Positions 33,366-42,018 are shown, counted from the first letter of the stretch. The stretch is 64,000 bases of DNA from Peribacillus psychrosaccharolyticus ATCC 23296 (GCF_000305495.1 NZ_AJTN02000230.1:62001-126000); one strand, 5' to 3'. Program-made: numbers and translations. Notes: generated from the sequence alone by a model not told the origin.

Positions 33366-33686
33366 ATGGCGTGGATTTTTTTAATTATTGCAGGAATCTT
33401 TGAGGTGGTTTGGGCTATCAGCCTAAAGTATACAGAAGGATTCACTAAGTTATGGCCAACGGTTGTAACAATCATAGGAATGGTTATTAGTTTTTATTTT
33501 CTCTCAGCAGCAATTAAGACGCTTCCAATCGGAACTGCTTACGCAATTTGGACTGGTATTGGCGCATTGGGTGCGGTGATCATGGGAATCATTCTTTTTA
33601 ATGAACCAAGAAGTGCTTCTCGTTTAATTTTTGTTGGATGTATATTGGTTGGAATTATAGGGTTGAAAGTTACCTCTTCTAATTAA
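33366..33686 (+). CDS. gdx: Guanidinium exporter Gdx (SMR family)
   Basis: The 106-residue protein has four membrane helices and belongs to the small multidrug resistance family, Gdx (formerly SugE) branch. The essential proton/substrate Glu13 sits in IIAGIFEVVWA, and GTAYAIWTGIGALG is the helix 3 signature. Gdx exports guanidinium in exchange for protons. The guanidine-I riboswitch upstream supports this specificity strongly. The start is ATG 33366 after GAAGGAGGAG. A single gene means a homodimeric (antiparallel) transporter. Confidence 0.94.
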   Translation: MAWIFLIIAGIFEVVWAISLKYTEGFTKLWPTVVTIIGMVISFYFLSAAIKTLPIGTAYAIWTGIGALGAVIMGIILFNEPRSASRLIFVGCILVGIIGLKVTSSN

Positions 33687-33767
33687 GGCATGATCATTTT
33701 TACTCCATATGAATAAATCAATTGATACGGCGGATAATAACTGTATCAACGTAGAGGAGTGAGAATG

Positions 33768-34316
33768 ATGAGGAAACCTGCCGCAATTATAGCTAGTAGT
33801 GTTTTGGCAATATTTATTGGAGGATGTTCAGCCAATAATGATAATCAGAACACGGATGTAGGGATGAATAATCGAGACAACCCCAACTCACCTAATGTAA
33901 ATCAGGTTAAAAACGGAGATTATATAACGCCGAGAAATGTTAATACAAATGATACGGGAGTAAGAGACAATAAAAACGGAAAAGATATGCGCCTGTCAGA
34001 AGACATCTCTAAAAGCCTGAATGATTTGAAAGAAATCAAACGGTCAACGGTAATCGTGGTTGGTGATCAGGCCTATGTTGCCGCACAGCTTACAGATCAT
34101 AAACAGACGCATTTTTCTAATGACGTAAAGCAGAGGATAGCCAAAAGAGTTAGAGAGGCTGACCGTACAGTCAGACATGTTTATATTTCTACCAGTCCTA
34201 ACTTTGTGAAGCGAATGGATCAATATGCAAATGATGTGAGGAATGGAAAACCAATCTCAGGTATGTATGAAGAATTCAGCTCTGTAGTAAAAAGGATTTT
34301 CCCACGAGCTTATTAG
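33768..34316 (+). CDS. YhcN/YlaJ family sporulation lipoprotein
   Basis: The lipoprotein of about 182 residues has a lipobox (LAIFIGGCSAN, lipidated Cys near residue 20), a long Asn/Asp-rich linker (about 22-75) and a C-terminal YhcN/YlaJ domain. That domain includes STVIVVGDQAYVAAQL and QRIAKRVREADRTVRHVYISTSPN. YhcN and YlaJ are found in spore membranes or coats. The start is ATG 33768 or ATG 33765, both just after GAGGAG. It is monocistronic with a strong terminator. Confidence 0.83.
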   Translation: MRKPAAIIASSVLAIFIGGCSANNDNQNTDVGMNNRDNPNSPNVNQVKNGDYITPRNVNTNDTGVRDNKNGKDMRLSEDISKSLNDLKEIKRSTVIVVGDQAYVAAQLTDHKQTHFSNDVKQRIAKRVREADRTVRHVYISTSPNFVKRMDQYANDVRNGKPISGMYEEFSSVVKRIFPRAY

Positions 34317-34324
34317 AGAACAAG

Positions 34325-34366
34325 CTAAAAGAGGCAGACTGCAATGGCAGTCGCCTCTTTTTTTTA
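34325..34366. terminator. Bidirectional terminator between the spore lipoprotein gene and lysP
   Basis: AAAGAGGC-ag-ACTGC pairs with GCAGT-c-GCCTCTTT, followed by a T-run on the plus strand and preceded by an A-run for the minus strand. Confidence 0.85.
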
Positions 34367-34373
34367 CATATTA

Positions 34374-35825
34374 TTATTTTTCTTCTTCTGTAGTAAAGTC
34401 ACATTCTTCTAACGGAATTATTTTTGTTTTTTTAATGAATTTATAGCCTAACCAAAGTACAAAGAATAAAGGTAGGCCTATATACGCACTGATTGCTCCT
34501 AACCAGTCAATTGAACCGCCGGTAAAGGCTTCGTAGTTCTGTCCGAATATAACAACGAGACAGACGCCTAGAGCGAATAAAGGACCAATTGGGAATAGCT
34601 TTGAACGATAAGGAAGATCGTTTAAATCTCTTCCTTGGGCTACATAGGCTTTTCTAAAACGATAATGGGCAATAGCTATACCTACCCATGTGACAAACCC
34701 GGCCATACCAGAAGCATTTAGGAGCCAGACGTATACCACACCATCACCAAAGAAGGTAGTAGAAAAGGCAAGGGTACCAACAAGGCTTGTCATAATTAAT
34801 GCATTAACTGGAACGCCTCTCTTATCTAGTTTCCCGAGGAACTTAGGGGCTTTACCGTCCCGTGCAAGGTCCCAAAGCATCCGAGTTGATGCATACATTC
34901 CAGAGTTACCAGCAGAAAGAACAGATGTTAAGATAACAGCGTTCATTAAGGAAGCAGCGAAGGCAAGTCCTGCTCGTTCAAACACGAGTGTGAAAGGACT
35001 AACCGCTACATTTTCACTGAGAAGACGAGCATCTGTATAAGGAATAATCATTCCGATGATAAAGATCGCTAAAATATAAAATAAAATAATTCTCCAGAAA
35101 ACGGAGTTGATGGCCTTAGGGATTGTTTTTTCTGGATTCTCACTTTCTCCAGCAGCAATTCCTAGAAGTTCTGTTCCTTGGAATGAGAAGCCAGCCACCA
35201 TAAAGATACCAAGAATGGTGAAGAATCCACCGTTAAATGGTGCATCATCAATTGTAAAGTTAGAGAAACCAATTGTTTCTCCACCCATGATTCCGAAAAT
35301 GATTAATATACCGGTAATTAAGAAGATGATAACGGTTATGACTTTAATAAGAGCAAACCAATATTCTGCTTCACCGAATCCTTTTACAGACATGTAATTA
35401 AACAAAAACATTATAACTAAAGCAAGCGCGCTCCAAAGAAGAGATGGGCTGTCTGGAAACCAGAATTTCATAATCAAAACAACTGCAGCAAGCTCAGCTG
35501 CAATGGTGACTGCCCAGTTATACCAATAATTCCATCCAATCGCAAATCCGAAGGAAGGATCAATAAATCGTGAAGCATAAACCCTGAATGAACCAGTGAC
35601 AGGCATGAACGCTGCCATTTCAGCTAGACCAGTCATTAAAAAGTAAACCATAAGTCCAATGGCTGCATATGCGACCAATGCTCCGCCTGGTCCAGCCGTA
35701 TGAATGGCCCCACCACTGGCAAGGAAAAGCCCAGTACCAATAGTTCCGCCTAAAGAGATCATTGTTAAATGCCGTGCTTTCAGTCCACGTTGTAGTTGAC
35801 CGTTTGATGATTGTGAATTCTTCAC
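34374..35825 (-). CDS. lysP: Lysine permease (APC superfamily)
   Basis: The 483-residue amino-acid permease has 12 membrane helices and belongs to the AAT family. The TM1 motif SLGGTIGTGLFLASG and the FSFQGTELLGIAAGES segment in TM6 are typical of LysP-type permeases. A lysine riboswitch directly upstream identifies lysine as the likely substrate. The start is GTG 35825, nine bases after AAAGGAGT on the minus strand. It is monocistronic and repressed when lysine is abundant. Confidence 0.88.
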   Translation of the reverse strand: MKNSQSSNGQLQRGLKARHLTMISLGGTIGTGLFLASGGAIHTAGPGGALVAYAAIGLMVYFLMTGLAEMAAFMPVTGSFRVYASRFIDPSFGFAIGWNYWYNWAVTIAAELAAVVLIMKFWFPDSPSLLWSALALVIMFLFNYMSVKGFGEAEYWFALIKVITVIIFLITGILIIFGIMGGETIGFSNFTIDDAPFNGGFFTILGIFMVAGFSFQGTELLGIAAGESENPEKTIPKAINSVFWRIILFYILAIFIIGMIIPYTDARLLSENVAVSPFTLVFERAGLAFAASLMNAVILTSVLSAGNSGMYASTRMLWDLARDGKAPKFLGKLDKRGVPVNALIMTSLVGTLAFSTTFFGDGVVYVWLLNASGMAGFVTWVGIAIAHYRFRKAYVAQGRDLNDLPYRSKLFPIGPLFALGVCLVVIFGQNYEAFTGGSIDWLGAISAYIGLPLFFVLWLGYKFIKKTKIIPLEECDFTTEEEK

Positions 35826-35865
35826 TGAACTAACACTCCTTTAATATATAGAAGAAAAAAGGCAC

Positions 35866-35903
35866 AAAAAAACAGCAGTCGAAAAAGATCGACGGCTGTT
35901 TAC
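35866..35903 (-). terminator. Expression-platform terminator of the lysine riboswitch
   Basis: On the minus strand AACAGCCGTCGA pairs with TCGACTGCTGTT (one mismatch) and seven Ts follow. It lies between the aptamer and the lysP start. Confidence 0.85.
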
Positions 35904-35914
35904 AGTCCGTTTAT

Positions 35915-36095
35915 CCTTCCGAAGATAGCACCCCACGTTACAAAACGTGACAGAGATGTTCCTATTTGAAAACATCGCCAGCGTGGGTATACAATGTTAT
36001 ACCCAAACTTCGGCAACTTATCCTTTCTGAGGGAGTCAAAAATTTTCATTGAATCTCGTCCGTCATACTTTTATAAGCTGCAGCCTCTAACTCAT
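35915..36095 (-). ncRNA. Lysine riboswitch (L-box) aptamer
   Basis: Reading the minus strand from about 36095, the L-box landmarks appear in order: TTAGAGGCTGCAG, AAAAGTATG, AGAAAGGATAAG, TTGCCGAAG, a hairpin (GGGTATA with TATACCC), GCTGGC, a hairpin (GATGTT with AACATC), TCTGTCA, a hairpin (CACGTT with AACGTG) and GGGTGCTATCTT. These match the B. subtilis lysC leader in kind and order. The aptamer is followed by a terminator and lysP. Confidence 0.87.
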
Positions 36096-36185
36096 CGGTT
36101 AATGAGGAAGTATTAAATTAATTATGTTAAAATTATAAATGACTTTAAAGCAGAGTGCAATGAATAAATATGGAAGCAATCTTAT

Positions 36186-37148
36186 TTATACGGTATTGCG
36201 TTTAATCAGACGGAATTCGAGCTTGATTTGTGCCGGTTCTTTTTCTAGTTGACTAAGGTCAAAGGCGGTTTTTCCAATCTGCTCTAGAGGCAGTGAAACG
36301 GTTGTTATGCCGAGCATTTCTGCAACGCTGTCATTATTAAAACCAATAATACCAAGATTTCCGGGAACATCCTTTCCGGATTGCTTCGCTTGTAAGATGA
36401 AACCCGCTGCTGCTTCATCATTAGAAATAATAAGGGCATCTGGTTTTTCAACAAGTTCATCCCATCTATGAAACACCTCACCGCCATCTGTCATGTTATA
36501 GATACCGTCGATCAGCCACTCTTTTCTCGCGTCCAGTTGATACTTTTCGACTGATTCGTGATAAGCCTTTAAACGCTGATGACTGTTACGTCCAATCATT
36601 CTTCCTAAGACTAATCCAATTTTAGAATAATTATTCTTAATTAAATGATCAAATGCGCAGGTTACTGCTGCATAATGGTCAATGCATACAGAAGGAAACT
36701 CAGTTTGCATAGTATCTTCACATAGAATGATGGGTCCGTACCCTTTATATGCACGGAGAATTTTCATCTCGACCACCCTTGAACAAATGATGATACTATC
36801 TAATTGTTTTGTTCTGAGCATATCAAGAGCCTGTATTTCTTTATGCCGTTGATAATTTGTATGAAAAATAACTAGATGATAACCGGCTGCATTGGCTTGT
36901 TTAGAAATCCCTTCAATGATCGCTCCGAAGTAGGGGTGATTCGTATAGGGCGTAATGACTCCGATAAGAAATGTCTTCCCCTTTGCAAGATGGACTGCGT
37001 TGCTGTTTCTAGTATAGTGTAACTGCTCAATGGCTTCCTTAACAGCTGACCTCTTTGCTTCGTTTACATAAGGGTGTTCATTTAAAACCCGTGAAACAGT
37101 TGTAACGGACACGCCTGCGAGCTTTGCTATTTGTTTAATGTTAGTCAT
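36186..37148 (-). CDS. LacI-family transcriptional regulator
   Basis: The 320-residue repressor has an N-terminal LacI helix-turn-helix (IKQIAKLAGVSVTTVSRVLN) and hinge (HYTRNSNAVHLAKGKT), then a periplasmic-binding-protein-like effector domain (IGVITPYTNHPYFGAIIEG). Its sugar or other effector is unknown and no metabolic operon is adjacent. Two TGAAA-N4-TTTCA palindromes lie just upstream (37189-37202 and 37266-37279); the first is 40 bp from its start, which suggests autoregulation. AGGTGA precedes the ATG. Confidence 0.87.
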   Translation of the reverse strand: MTNIKQIAKLAGVSVTTVSRVLNEHPYVNEAKRSAVKEAIEQLHYTRNSNAVHLAKGKTFLIGVITPYTNHPYFGAIIEGISKQANAAGYHLVIFHTNYQRHKEIQALDMLRTKQLDSIIICSRVVEMKILRAYKGYGPIILCEDTMQTEFPSVCIDHYAAVTCAFDHLIKNNYSKIGLVLGRMIGRNSHQRLKAYHESVEKYQLDARKEWLIDGIYNMTDGGEVFHRWDELVEKPDALIISNDEAAAGFILQAKQSGKDVPGNLGIIGFNNDSVAEMLGITTVSLPLEQIGKTAFDLSQLEKEPAQIKLEFRLIKRNTV

Positions 37149-37188
37149 TATTCACCTGCTTATTTTGGCTTTTCCTTACTTTATCCTA

Positions 37189-37279
37189 TGAAACCAGTTT
37201 CAGTGCAAATTTTAGGATCAGCGCCTAGTTTGTACAGTTTATGAATCTGTAATTCCCTCTTGCTGTGAAATGCGTTTCA
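37189..37279. promoter_or_regulatory. Two LacI-type operator palindromes
   Basis: TGAAACCAGTTTCA (37189-37202) and TGAAATGCGTTTCA (37266-37279) share perfect 5-bp arms. They lie between the divergent LacI regulator and a 33-codon gene and differ from the cre consensus in the central bases. Confidence 0.6.
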
Positions 37280-37318
37280 GCCTTTACACTTATGTAAAGC
37301 GATAGGGAGGGAATCAGT

Positions 37319-37420
37319 ATGGAGATTTTGATGGGAATAGGTCTGCTAATCTTGCTTTGCAGTGTAGAATTGCTGCTTGCTTATGGAGCATTAAAGTTAA
37401 AAAAAGAAAACGAAAAGTAA
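37319..37420 (+). CDS. 33-residue single-helix membrane peptide
   Basis: ATG 37319 follows AGGGAGGGAAT, a good ribosome site, and opens a 33-codon frame. The peptide is one hydrophobic helix (about residues 2-25, rich in Leu/Ile) with a strongly charged C-terminal tail (KLKKENEK). It is too short to recognise. The LacI-type palindrome at 37266-37279 lies 40 bp upstream, so the LacI regulator may control it. Confidence 0.5.
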   Translation: MEILMGIGLLILLCSVELLLAYGALKLKKENEK

Positions 37421-37547
37421 AAATATGGATTCCTCAATGCGCAATATGAAATATTATCCATCCTTCGATATAGTTGAGATTTTGCTTGGATAAAGTATAA
37501 TGGATAAATGGCTTTAAGTAGTGCTGCATTGTTAGGGGAGATTTAAA

Positions 37548-38720
37548 ATGGAACAGCAAAATAGATTTTCAAATCGCATCGACTACACCTTAGTTTTTAT
37601 CTTATTTCTATTATGTATGTCTAGTTGTATCGCCATTTACAGTGCAATGACAACAGGGCAATATACTGAAAATTTTCTAGTAAAACAAATATTCTGGTAT
37701 GCCGTTGGTGTGGGCATTATCGCAGCGGTAATTACTTTAGATTCCGATCAATTACTGAAAATTTCCTGGTATGCTTACGGTTTTGGACTATTCTTGTTAC
37801 TTTTACTTATTGTTGCACCAGAAAGTATCGTACCAGTTCGAAATGGGGCAAAGAGTTGGTTCATCATTCCGGCAATTGGCTCTATTCAGCCGTCGGAGTT
37901 TATGAAGGTCTTTCTCATCATGGGATTGGCTAAAACGATCTCTAGTCATCATCCTAAATTCATCATAAAAACAATAAAATCAGATTTGTGGCTGTTGATT
38001 AAATTAGGGATTGTTACAATGGTTCCACTTGCACTCGTTATGCAGCAGCCTGACCTTGGGACATCAATGGTGTTTTTAGCCATCATGCTGGGGATGATGT
38101 TTATTTCAGGTATATCCTGGAAAATCCTTTTACCGATTGTATCAGCGGTTGCTTCAATTGGATCATTGATTTTATATTTAGTATTGAAACAGCCAGCCTT
38201 CCTAGAAAAATATTTGGGTGTAAAGGAATATCAGTTCGGCAGGATTTACTCTTGGCTTGATCCGTATAACTACTCGAGTACAACAGGCTTTCAGCTGACT
38301 AAGTCACTGCTGGCAATTGGTTCAGGTCAAACGACAGGTAAAGGTATCGGTTCTCGTGAAGTCTACCTTCCGGAAAGCCATTCCGATTTTATCTTCAGTG
38401 TGATTGGCGAAGAATTTGGTTTCGTTGGTTCAAGTATTTTGATTAGTTTATTTTTCTTATTAATATATCATTTAACCAAAACTGGCATGTATACGAAAAA
38501 TCGTTATTATACATATCTCTGTGTCGGTGTGATTAGTATGGTTACTTTCCACGTCTTCCAAAATATCGGAATGACGATTGGCGTTTTGCCGATTACGGGT
38601 ATTCCTCTTCCATTTATCAGTTATGGAGGAAGTTCTCTAATGGGGAATATGATGGCAATGGGACTGATCTTCAGCATCCGCTATCATTATAAGAAATACA
38701 TGTTTTCATCTAATAGTTAG
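37548..38720 (+). CDS. FtsW/RodA/SpoVE family peptidoglycan polymerase
   Basis: The 390-residue SEDS-family protein has about ten membrane helices. The conserved segments NGAKSWFIIPAIGSIQPSEFMK, QQPDLGTSMVF and the C-terminal GITGIPLPFISYGGSS-type motif (LPITGIPLPFISYGGSSL) are intact. SEDS proteins polymerise lipid II with a partner PBP, for elongation (RodA), division (FtsW) or spore cortex (SpoVE). The lack of a neighbouring division cluster favours a RodA-type protein. TAGGGGAGA precedes the ATG. Confidence 0.88.
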   Translation: MEQQNRFSNRIDYTLVFILFLLCMSSCIAIYSAMTTGQYTENFLVKQIFWYAVGVGIIAAVITLDSDQLLKISWYAYGFGLFLLLLLIVAPESIVPVRNGAKSWFIIPAIGSIQPSEFMKVFLIMGLAKTISSHHPKFIIKTIKSDLWLLIKLGIVTMVPLALVMQQPDLGTSMVFLAIMLGMMFISGISWKILLPIVSAVASIGSLILYLVLKQPAFLEKYLGVKEYQFGRIYSWLDPYNYSSTTGFQLTKSLLAIGSGQTTGKGIGSREVYLPESHSDFIFSVIGEEFGFVGSSILISLFFLLIYHLTKTGMYTKNRYYTYLCVGVISMVTFHVFQNIGMTIGVLPITGIPLPFISYGGSSLMGNMMAMGLIFSIRYHYKKYMFSSNS

Positions 38721-38723
38721 AAA

Positions 38724-38779
38724 AAGCTGCTTGTTGTTAATACCTAGTATTTAGGTCATTAACAACAGGCATTTTTTAG
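38724..38779 (+). terminator. Terminator of the SEDS gene
   Basis: TTGTTGTTAATACCTA pairs imperfectly with TAGGTCATTAACAACA, followed by a T-run. Confidence 0.75.
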
Positions 38780-38880
38780 GTGTATTTAAGGGTGGAAAAG
38801 GTAAAAACTGAATATATAGGTTTTTAGTCCTGGTATAAAGGGAATAGGAAACATAGAAACTTAACCCGGGGGACTAGAGC

Positions 38881-39915
38881 ATGCATACCAACTTAAAAAA
38901 AAGCCATAGTTGTTTACTAGTTATTATTATGATGGGGCTGTTATTCAACATACATCTTGTCTACCTGTTAATCGTTGGGGTGATATATGGATGCAGTGTA
39001 AGCCATTTATATAAAACGGAGAGGATTAAGGCAAACCAACAGAATAACCTTATTCACTTTGGAACCGCAACCTTTAATCATAAAGGAAAGATGACGACAA
39101 TTAATGAAAAAGGGAAAGAAATTCTGTTTGCTGATTCTTCTGAAACGATGGACCTTTGGGCGCTTATAGATGAGTATGGTTTACCTATAGCACAGGAAGA
39201 ACGACCCTCTGTTGTAACGCTAAGGAATAAGCAGCCCATGCAAAACCAAATGATTGGTTTAAAGCATAAAACCAACGGTCAAGAGAAATGGCTTCTTGTG
39301 CACACAAATCCAGTTCTCTCGAAGAAGAGCCGAATAGATGAAGTAGTTATCGTTTTTACAGAAGTATCTTTCTTACTTCAATATAGAAATGAAATGCAAA
39401 ACCGTAATAATTACTTGAAGCACCTATCCTTAACAGATGGGTTAACTGGAATTCCAAACCGGCGTTATTTCGAGGATTATTTACATGACATATGGGAGGA
39501 CATGCGTAAACAAAAAAAGCCAATGACGTTGATTATGCTTGATATTGATTATTTTAAGAAGTTTAATGATACATACGGTCATATCGAAGGAGATATCTGT
39601 CTTAAAAAAATAGCGAAAATCTTGGAGAAAACGGTCCATGATTTAGGAAAAGTATTCCGTTATGGCGGTGAAGAGTTTGCGGTCATCCTTCCTAATACGG
39701 ATGTTCATACAAGCAAGAAGCTGGCAGCCATGTTAGAGCAAGCGGTAGAAGATTTGAAAATACCACATTCAGTGTCGACTGACCGTGCCTATGTTACCGT
39801 AAGTACTGGAGCAACTACTTTTGTTCCTCAGGACATGGAGAATGTAGAGAAGTATGTGCAATCAGCGGATAATCAGTTATATGAAGCGAAGCGGAACAGG
39901 CGTCAGGCTTGCTAA
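38881..39915 (+). CDS. Membrane diguanylate cyclase (PAS-like and GGDEF domains)
   Basis: The 344-residue protein has two hydrophobic segments at about 10-42, a PAS-like region at about 58-165 and a GGDEF domain from about 180. The domain start LSLTDGLTGIPNRRYFEDYL and the active site FRYGGEEFAVILPN are intact, so c-di-GMP synthesis is expected. The inhibitory I-site (RxxD five residues before GGEEF) is absent: the corresponding residues are TVHD. It could supply the signal for the GEMM-I riboswitch at 22 kb. A G-rich ribosome site precedes ATG 38881. Confidence 0.88.
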   Translation: MHTNLKKSHSCLLVIIMMGLLFNIHLVYLLIVGVIYGCSVSHLYKTERIKANQQNNLIHFGTATFNHKGKMTTINEKGKEILFADSSETMDLWALIDEYGLPIAQEERPSVVTLRNKQPMQNQMIGLKHKTNGQEKWLLVHTNPVLSKKSRIDEVVIVFTEVSFLLQYRNEMQNRNNYLKHLSLTDGLTGIPNRRYFEDYLHDIWEDMRKQKKPMTLIMLDIDYFKKFNDTYGHIEGDICLKKIAKILEKTVHDLGKVFRYGGEEFAVILPNTDVHTSKKLAAMLEQAVEDLKIPHSVSTDRAYVTVSTGATTFVPQDMENVEKYVQSADNQLYEAKRNRRQAC

Positions 39916-39970
39916 TTCTAGTCAATCATTCATACTATTAAATAATTGAGGCAGGTAAAGGAGGAATTAG

Positions 39971-40222
39971 ATGACTGAACAGTTTACAGAACAGTTTGAA
40001 GCACTGCTTGAAAAATATTCAGAGCTATTGCTTGGAAGCGGCGAGGAAGAACTAAAGGAAAAAGTTCGTTATTATGCGTTATATACTCAAATTTCAAAAA
40101 CCATGCCTGCACTGGTCAAGCATTGGAATCACATCTATCCAGACGGCAAACAAGAAATGATACAGCTTATTGCGGAGATTAAGCAATTGAATGATGCTCA
40201 CCGCAATAAACCAGCTGAATAA
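39971..40222 (+). CDS. yusU: DUF2573 family protein YusU
   Basis: The 83-residue acidic helical protein (EQFEALLEKYSELLLGSGEEELKEKV, then WNHIYPDGKQEM) fits the YusU/DUF2573 family. Its function is unknown. AAAGGAGGAA precedes the ATG. It sits in the yus-type gene neighbourhood, next to coat-protein genes, and is closed by a terminator. Confidence 0.7.
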   Translation: MTEQFTEQFEALLEKYSELLLGSGEEELKEKVRYYALYTQISKTMPALVKHWNHIYPDGKQEMIQLIAEIKQLNDAHRNKPAE

Positions 40223-40226
40223 TAAT

Positions 40227-40254
40227 GAAGGAGGCGTAATGCCTCCTTTTCTTA
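40227..40254. terminator. Terminator between yusU and the coat-protein genes
   Basis: GAAGGAGGC pairs with GCCTCCTTTTC around five bases. Confidence 0.75.
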
Positions 40255-40590
40255 TTAATGAAGAGAATAAGGAAATTGGTTTTCGTAGTCAGTAAATTGT
40301 TGATGTGATTGGCTTATTTTCTGTGTCTCGGCTTTTTCGAGACTGTACCAGCCTTTTTGGAACATTAGATTGTATAAATTCCGCTGCATATCAGCTGTTT
40401 CATTATAGATAGAAAGAATGTCTTGATATAACTCTTGATGGCTTGCTTCATTAATCGCCGTATCATAGGAACTTTTCATGTACTTTTCCGTGCTTAAAAG
40501 ATCATTGATAAAATCCCGCTCGTTCATTTGCGGCGTTTTAGGTACTGGTGTTTCTGGATTCTGAACTTTATTTTGGTTTTGATTATTCAT
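40255..40590 (-). CDS. CotF-like spore coat protein
   Basis: The 111-residue Gln/Asn-rich protein has a CotF-like helical domain (MNERDFINDLLSTEKYMKSSYDTAINEAS, then YQDILSIYNETADMQRNLYNLMFQKGWY). It is a likely inner-coat component of the spore. The start at 40590 follows GAGGAGG on the minus strand. It is 17 bp downstream of a second coat-type gene, so the two form an operon, in the position of B. subtilis yusN next to fadM. Confidence 0.83.
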   Translation of the reverse strand: MNNQNQNKVQNPETPVPKTPQMNERDFINDLLSTEKYMKSSYDTAINEASHQELYQDILSIYNETADMQRNLYNLMFQKGWYSLEKAETQKISQSHQQFTDYENQFPYSLH

Positions 40591-40607
40591 AGGAAAGCCT
40601 CCTCTGA

Positions 40608-40877
40608 CTATTGTAGTTGTTGTTGACCAGGATCCAGGTGTGAGAGAATTTTTTCGTAATGTCTTTGGTGCATTTGTCCACATTCATTTATGGCTGTGAC
40701 AAGCTGAGGGTCCGTGCACTGCGTTGCGTAGAAATAGGCCTTTTTAAGTGCTAACAAATTCCATGAAAGCATGTCTGTAATATAGAGAGCATCCTTAGAT
40801 GTTATGACCTTTGGAGGTTGTGCCATCGTGCTTTGTGTTTGCTGCTGATTGGACTGTTCAAATGATTGGTTCTGCAT
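40608..40877 (-). CDS. CotF-like spore coat protein, short
   Basis: The 89-residue protein has a Gln-rich N-terminus followed by a ferritin-like helical pair (ITSKDALYITDMLSWNLLALKKAYFYATQ and LVTAINECGQMHQRHYEKIL) typical of CotF-type coat proteins. ATG 40877 follows AAAAGGAGG. It is the first gene of the two-gene coat operon. Confidence 0.82.
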   Translation of the reverse strand: MQNQSFEQSNQQQTQSTMAQPPKVITSKDALYITDMLSWNLLALKKAYFYATQCTDPQLVTAINECGQMHQRHYEKILSHLDPGQQQLQ

Positions 40878-41057
40878 TTGTATCCTCCTTTTCAATTAAA
40901 CGAACTTTCTTACCTTCCCCCTGTCCAAAAAAACTATTCAAAATAAATAATTTTGAAGATTTAAATTATATATCCAATATATTAAATAAATGGTAATATA
41001 ATCTTACGATAGTTTTCCCCTTGCTTGATAAAAGGGAGGGATACAGGAGGCAGCAAT

Positions 41058-41972
41058 ATGGAGAAAGCAATGAGAGATTTTTTTCTGTTTTTATCGAAAA
41101 ATAGAGGTATGACAAAATTGGCTAAAAGATATGGACTGCGCTTTGGAGCAAAACGGTTTGTGGCTGGAGAAACAATCGATTTTGCGGCAGAAGCGATTAA
41201 GGATTTAAATGATCAAGGGTTAGCTGTAACGATAGATTACCTAGGTGAATTTGTGGATAACGAAAAAGAAGCGAATGAAATGGCTGATAATTGTCTCATT
41301 GCGATTGAAGAGATTGGTAAACGGGGTCTCAACTCACAGCTTTCTTTAAAATTAACGTCAATGGGTCTGGACTTGAATGAAAACGTTGTCATGAATAACA
41401 TGCGAAGAATTCTTGATAAAGCGCAAGAACATAATGTGTTTATTACAATTGATATGGAAGATTACGAACGATGCGGTAAGACAATCGAAATTTTTAAGAA
41501 GTTAAAAAGGGAATATGACAATATCGGTACCGTAATCCAAGCTTATCTTTACCGCACAGAACAAGATATTCGAGAATTAAATGAGTATCAACCTAATCTT
41601 CGTCTTGTTAAGGGTGCATACAAAGAATCACCTGATGTGGCTTTCCTAGAAAAGAAGAATGTCGATGAAAACTATAAAAACATTATTCGGATGCATTTAG
41701 AAAATGGAAATTATACGGCCATTGCTACGCATGATGATGCGATCATTGAATACACTAAACAGTTAGTAAAGGAATATAATATTCCGTATAATCAATTTGA
41801 ATTTCAGATGCTGTTTGGGATTCGAAATGAACGGCAGCTTGAGCTTGCTGCTGAAGGGTATAAAATGCGAGTCTACGTTCCATATGGAACGGATTGGTAT
41901 GGTTACTTCATGCGGCGGCTTGCGGAAAGACCGGCAAATGTAGCATTTGTTCTGAAAGGAATGTTTAAATAA
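41058..41972 (+). CDS. fadM: Proline dehydrogenase family protein FadM
   Basis: The 304-residue FAD-dependent TIM-barrel enzyme is of the proline dehydrogenase family. The C-terminal EFQMLFGIRNERQ and RVYVPYGTDWYGYFMRRLAERPAN segments carry the substrate-binding Arg pair. It should oxidise proline to pyrroline-5-carboxylate. Its place beside fadNAE and coat genes matches B. subtilis yusM/fadM rather than the putBCP operon, and no pyrroline-5-carboxylate dehydrogenase is adjacent. The start is ATG 41058 after CAGGAGG. A terminator follows. Confidence 0.86.
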   Translation: MEKAMRDFFLFLSKNRGMTKLAKRYGLRFGAKRFVAGETIDFAAEAIKDLNDQGLAVTIDYLGEFVDNEKEANEMADNCLIAIEEIGKRGLNSQLSLKLTSMGLDLNENVVMNNMRRILDKAQEHNVFITIDMEDYERCGKTIEIFKKLKREYDNIGTVIQAYLYRTEQDIRELNEYQPNLRLVKGAYKESPDVAFLEKKNVDENYKNIIRMHLENGNYTAIATHDDAIIEYTKQLVKEYNIPYNQFEFQMLFGIRNERQLELAAEGYKMRVYVPYGTDWYGYFMRRLAERPANVAFVLKGMFK

Positions 41973-41980
41973 AGATTAAT

Positions 41981-42013
41981 ACGGAACCAAGCGTTCATGA
42001 GACTTGGTTCCGT
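41981..42013. terminator. Terminator after fadM
   Basis: CGGAACCAAG pairs with CTTGGTTCCG around an 11-base loop, between fadM and the convergent yuzL. Confidence 0.75.
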
Positions 42014-42018
42014 TCAGC

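Noticed and set aside
37266-37279. TGAAATGCGTTTCA as a CcpA cre site
   Set aside because: The central GC is reversed relative to the required CG of cre, and the paired site at 37189 also lacks it. A dedicated LacI operator fits better.
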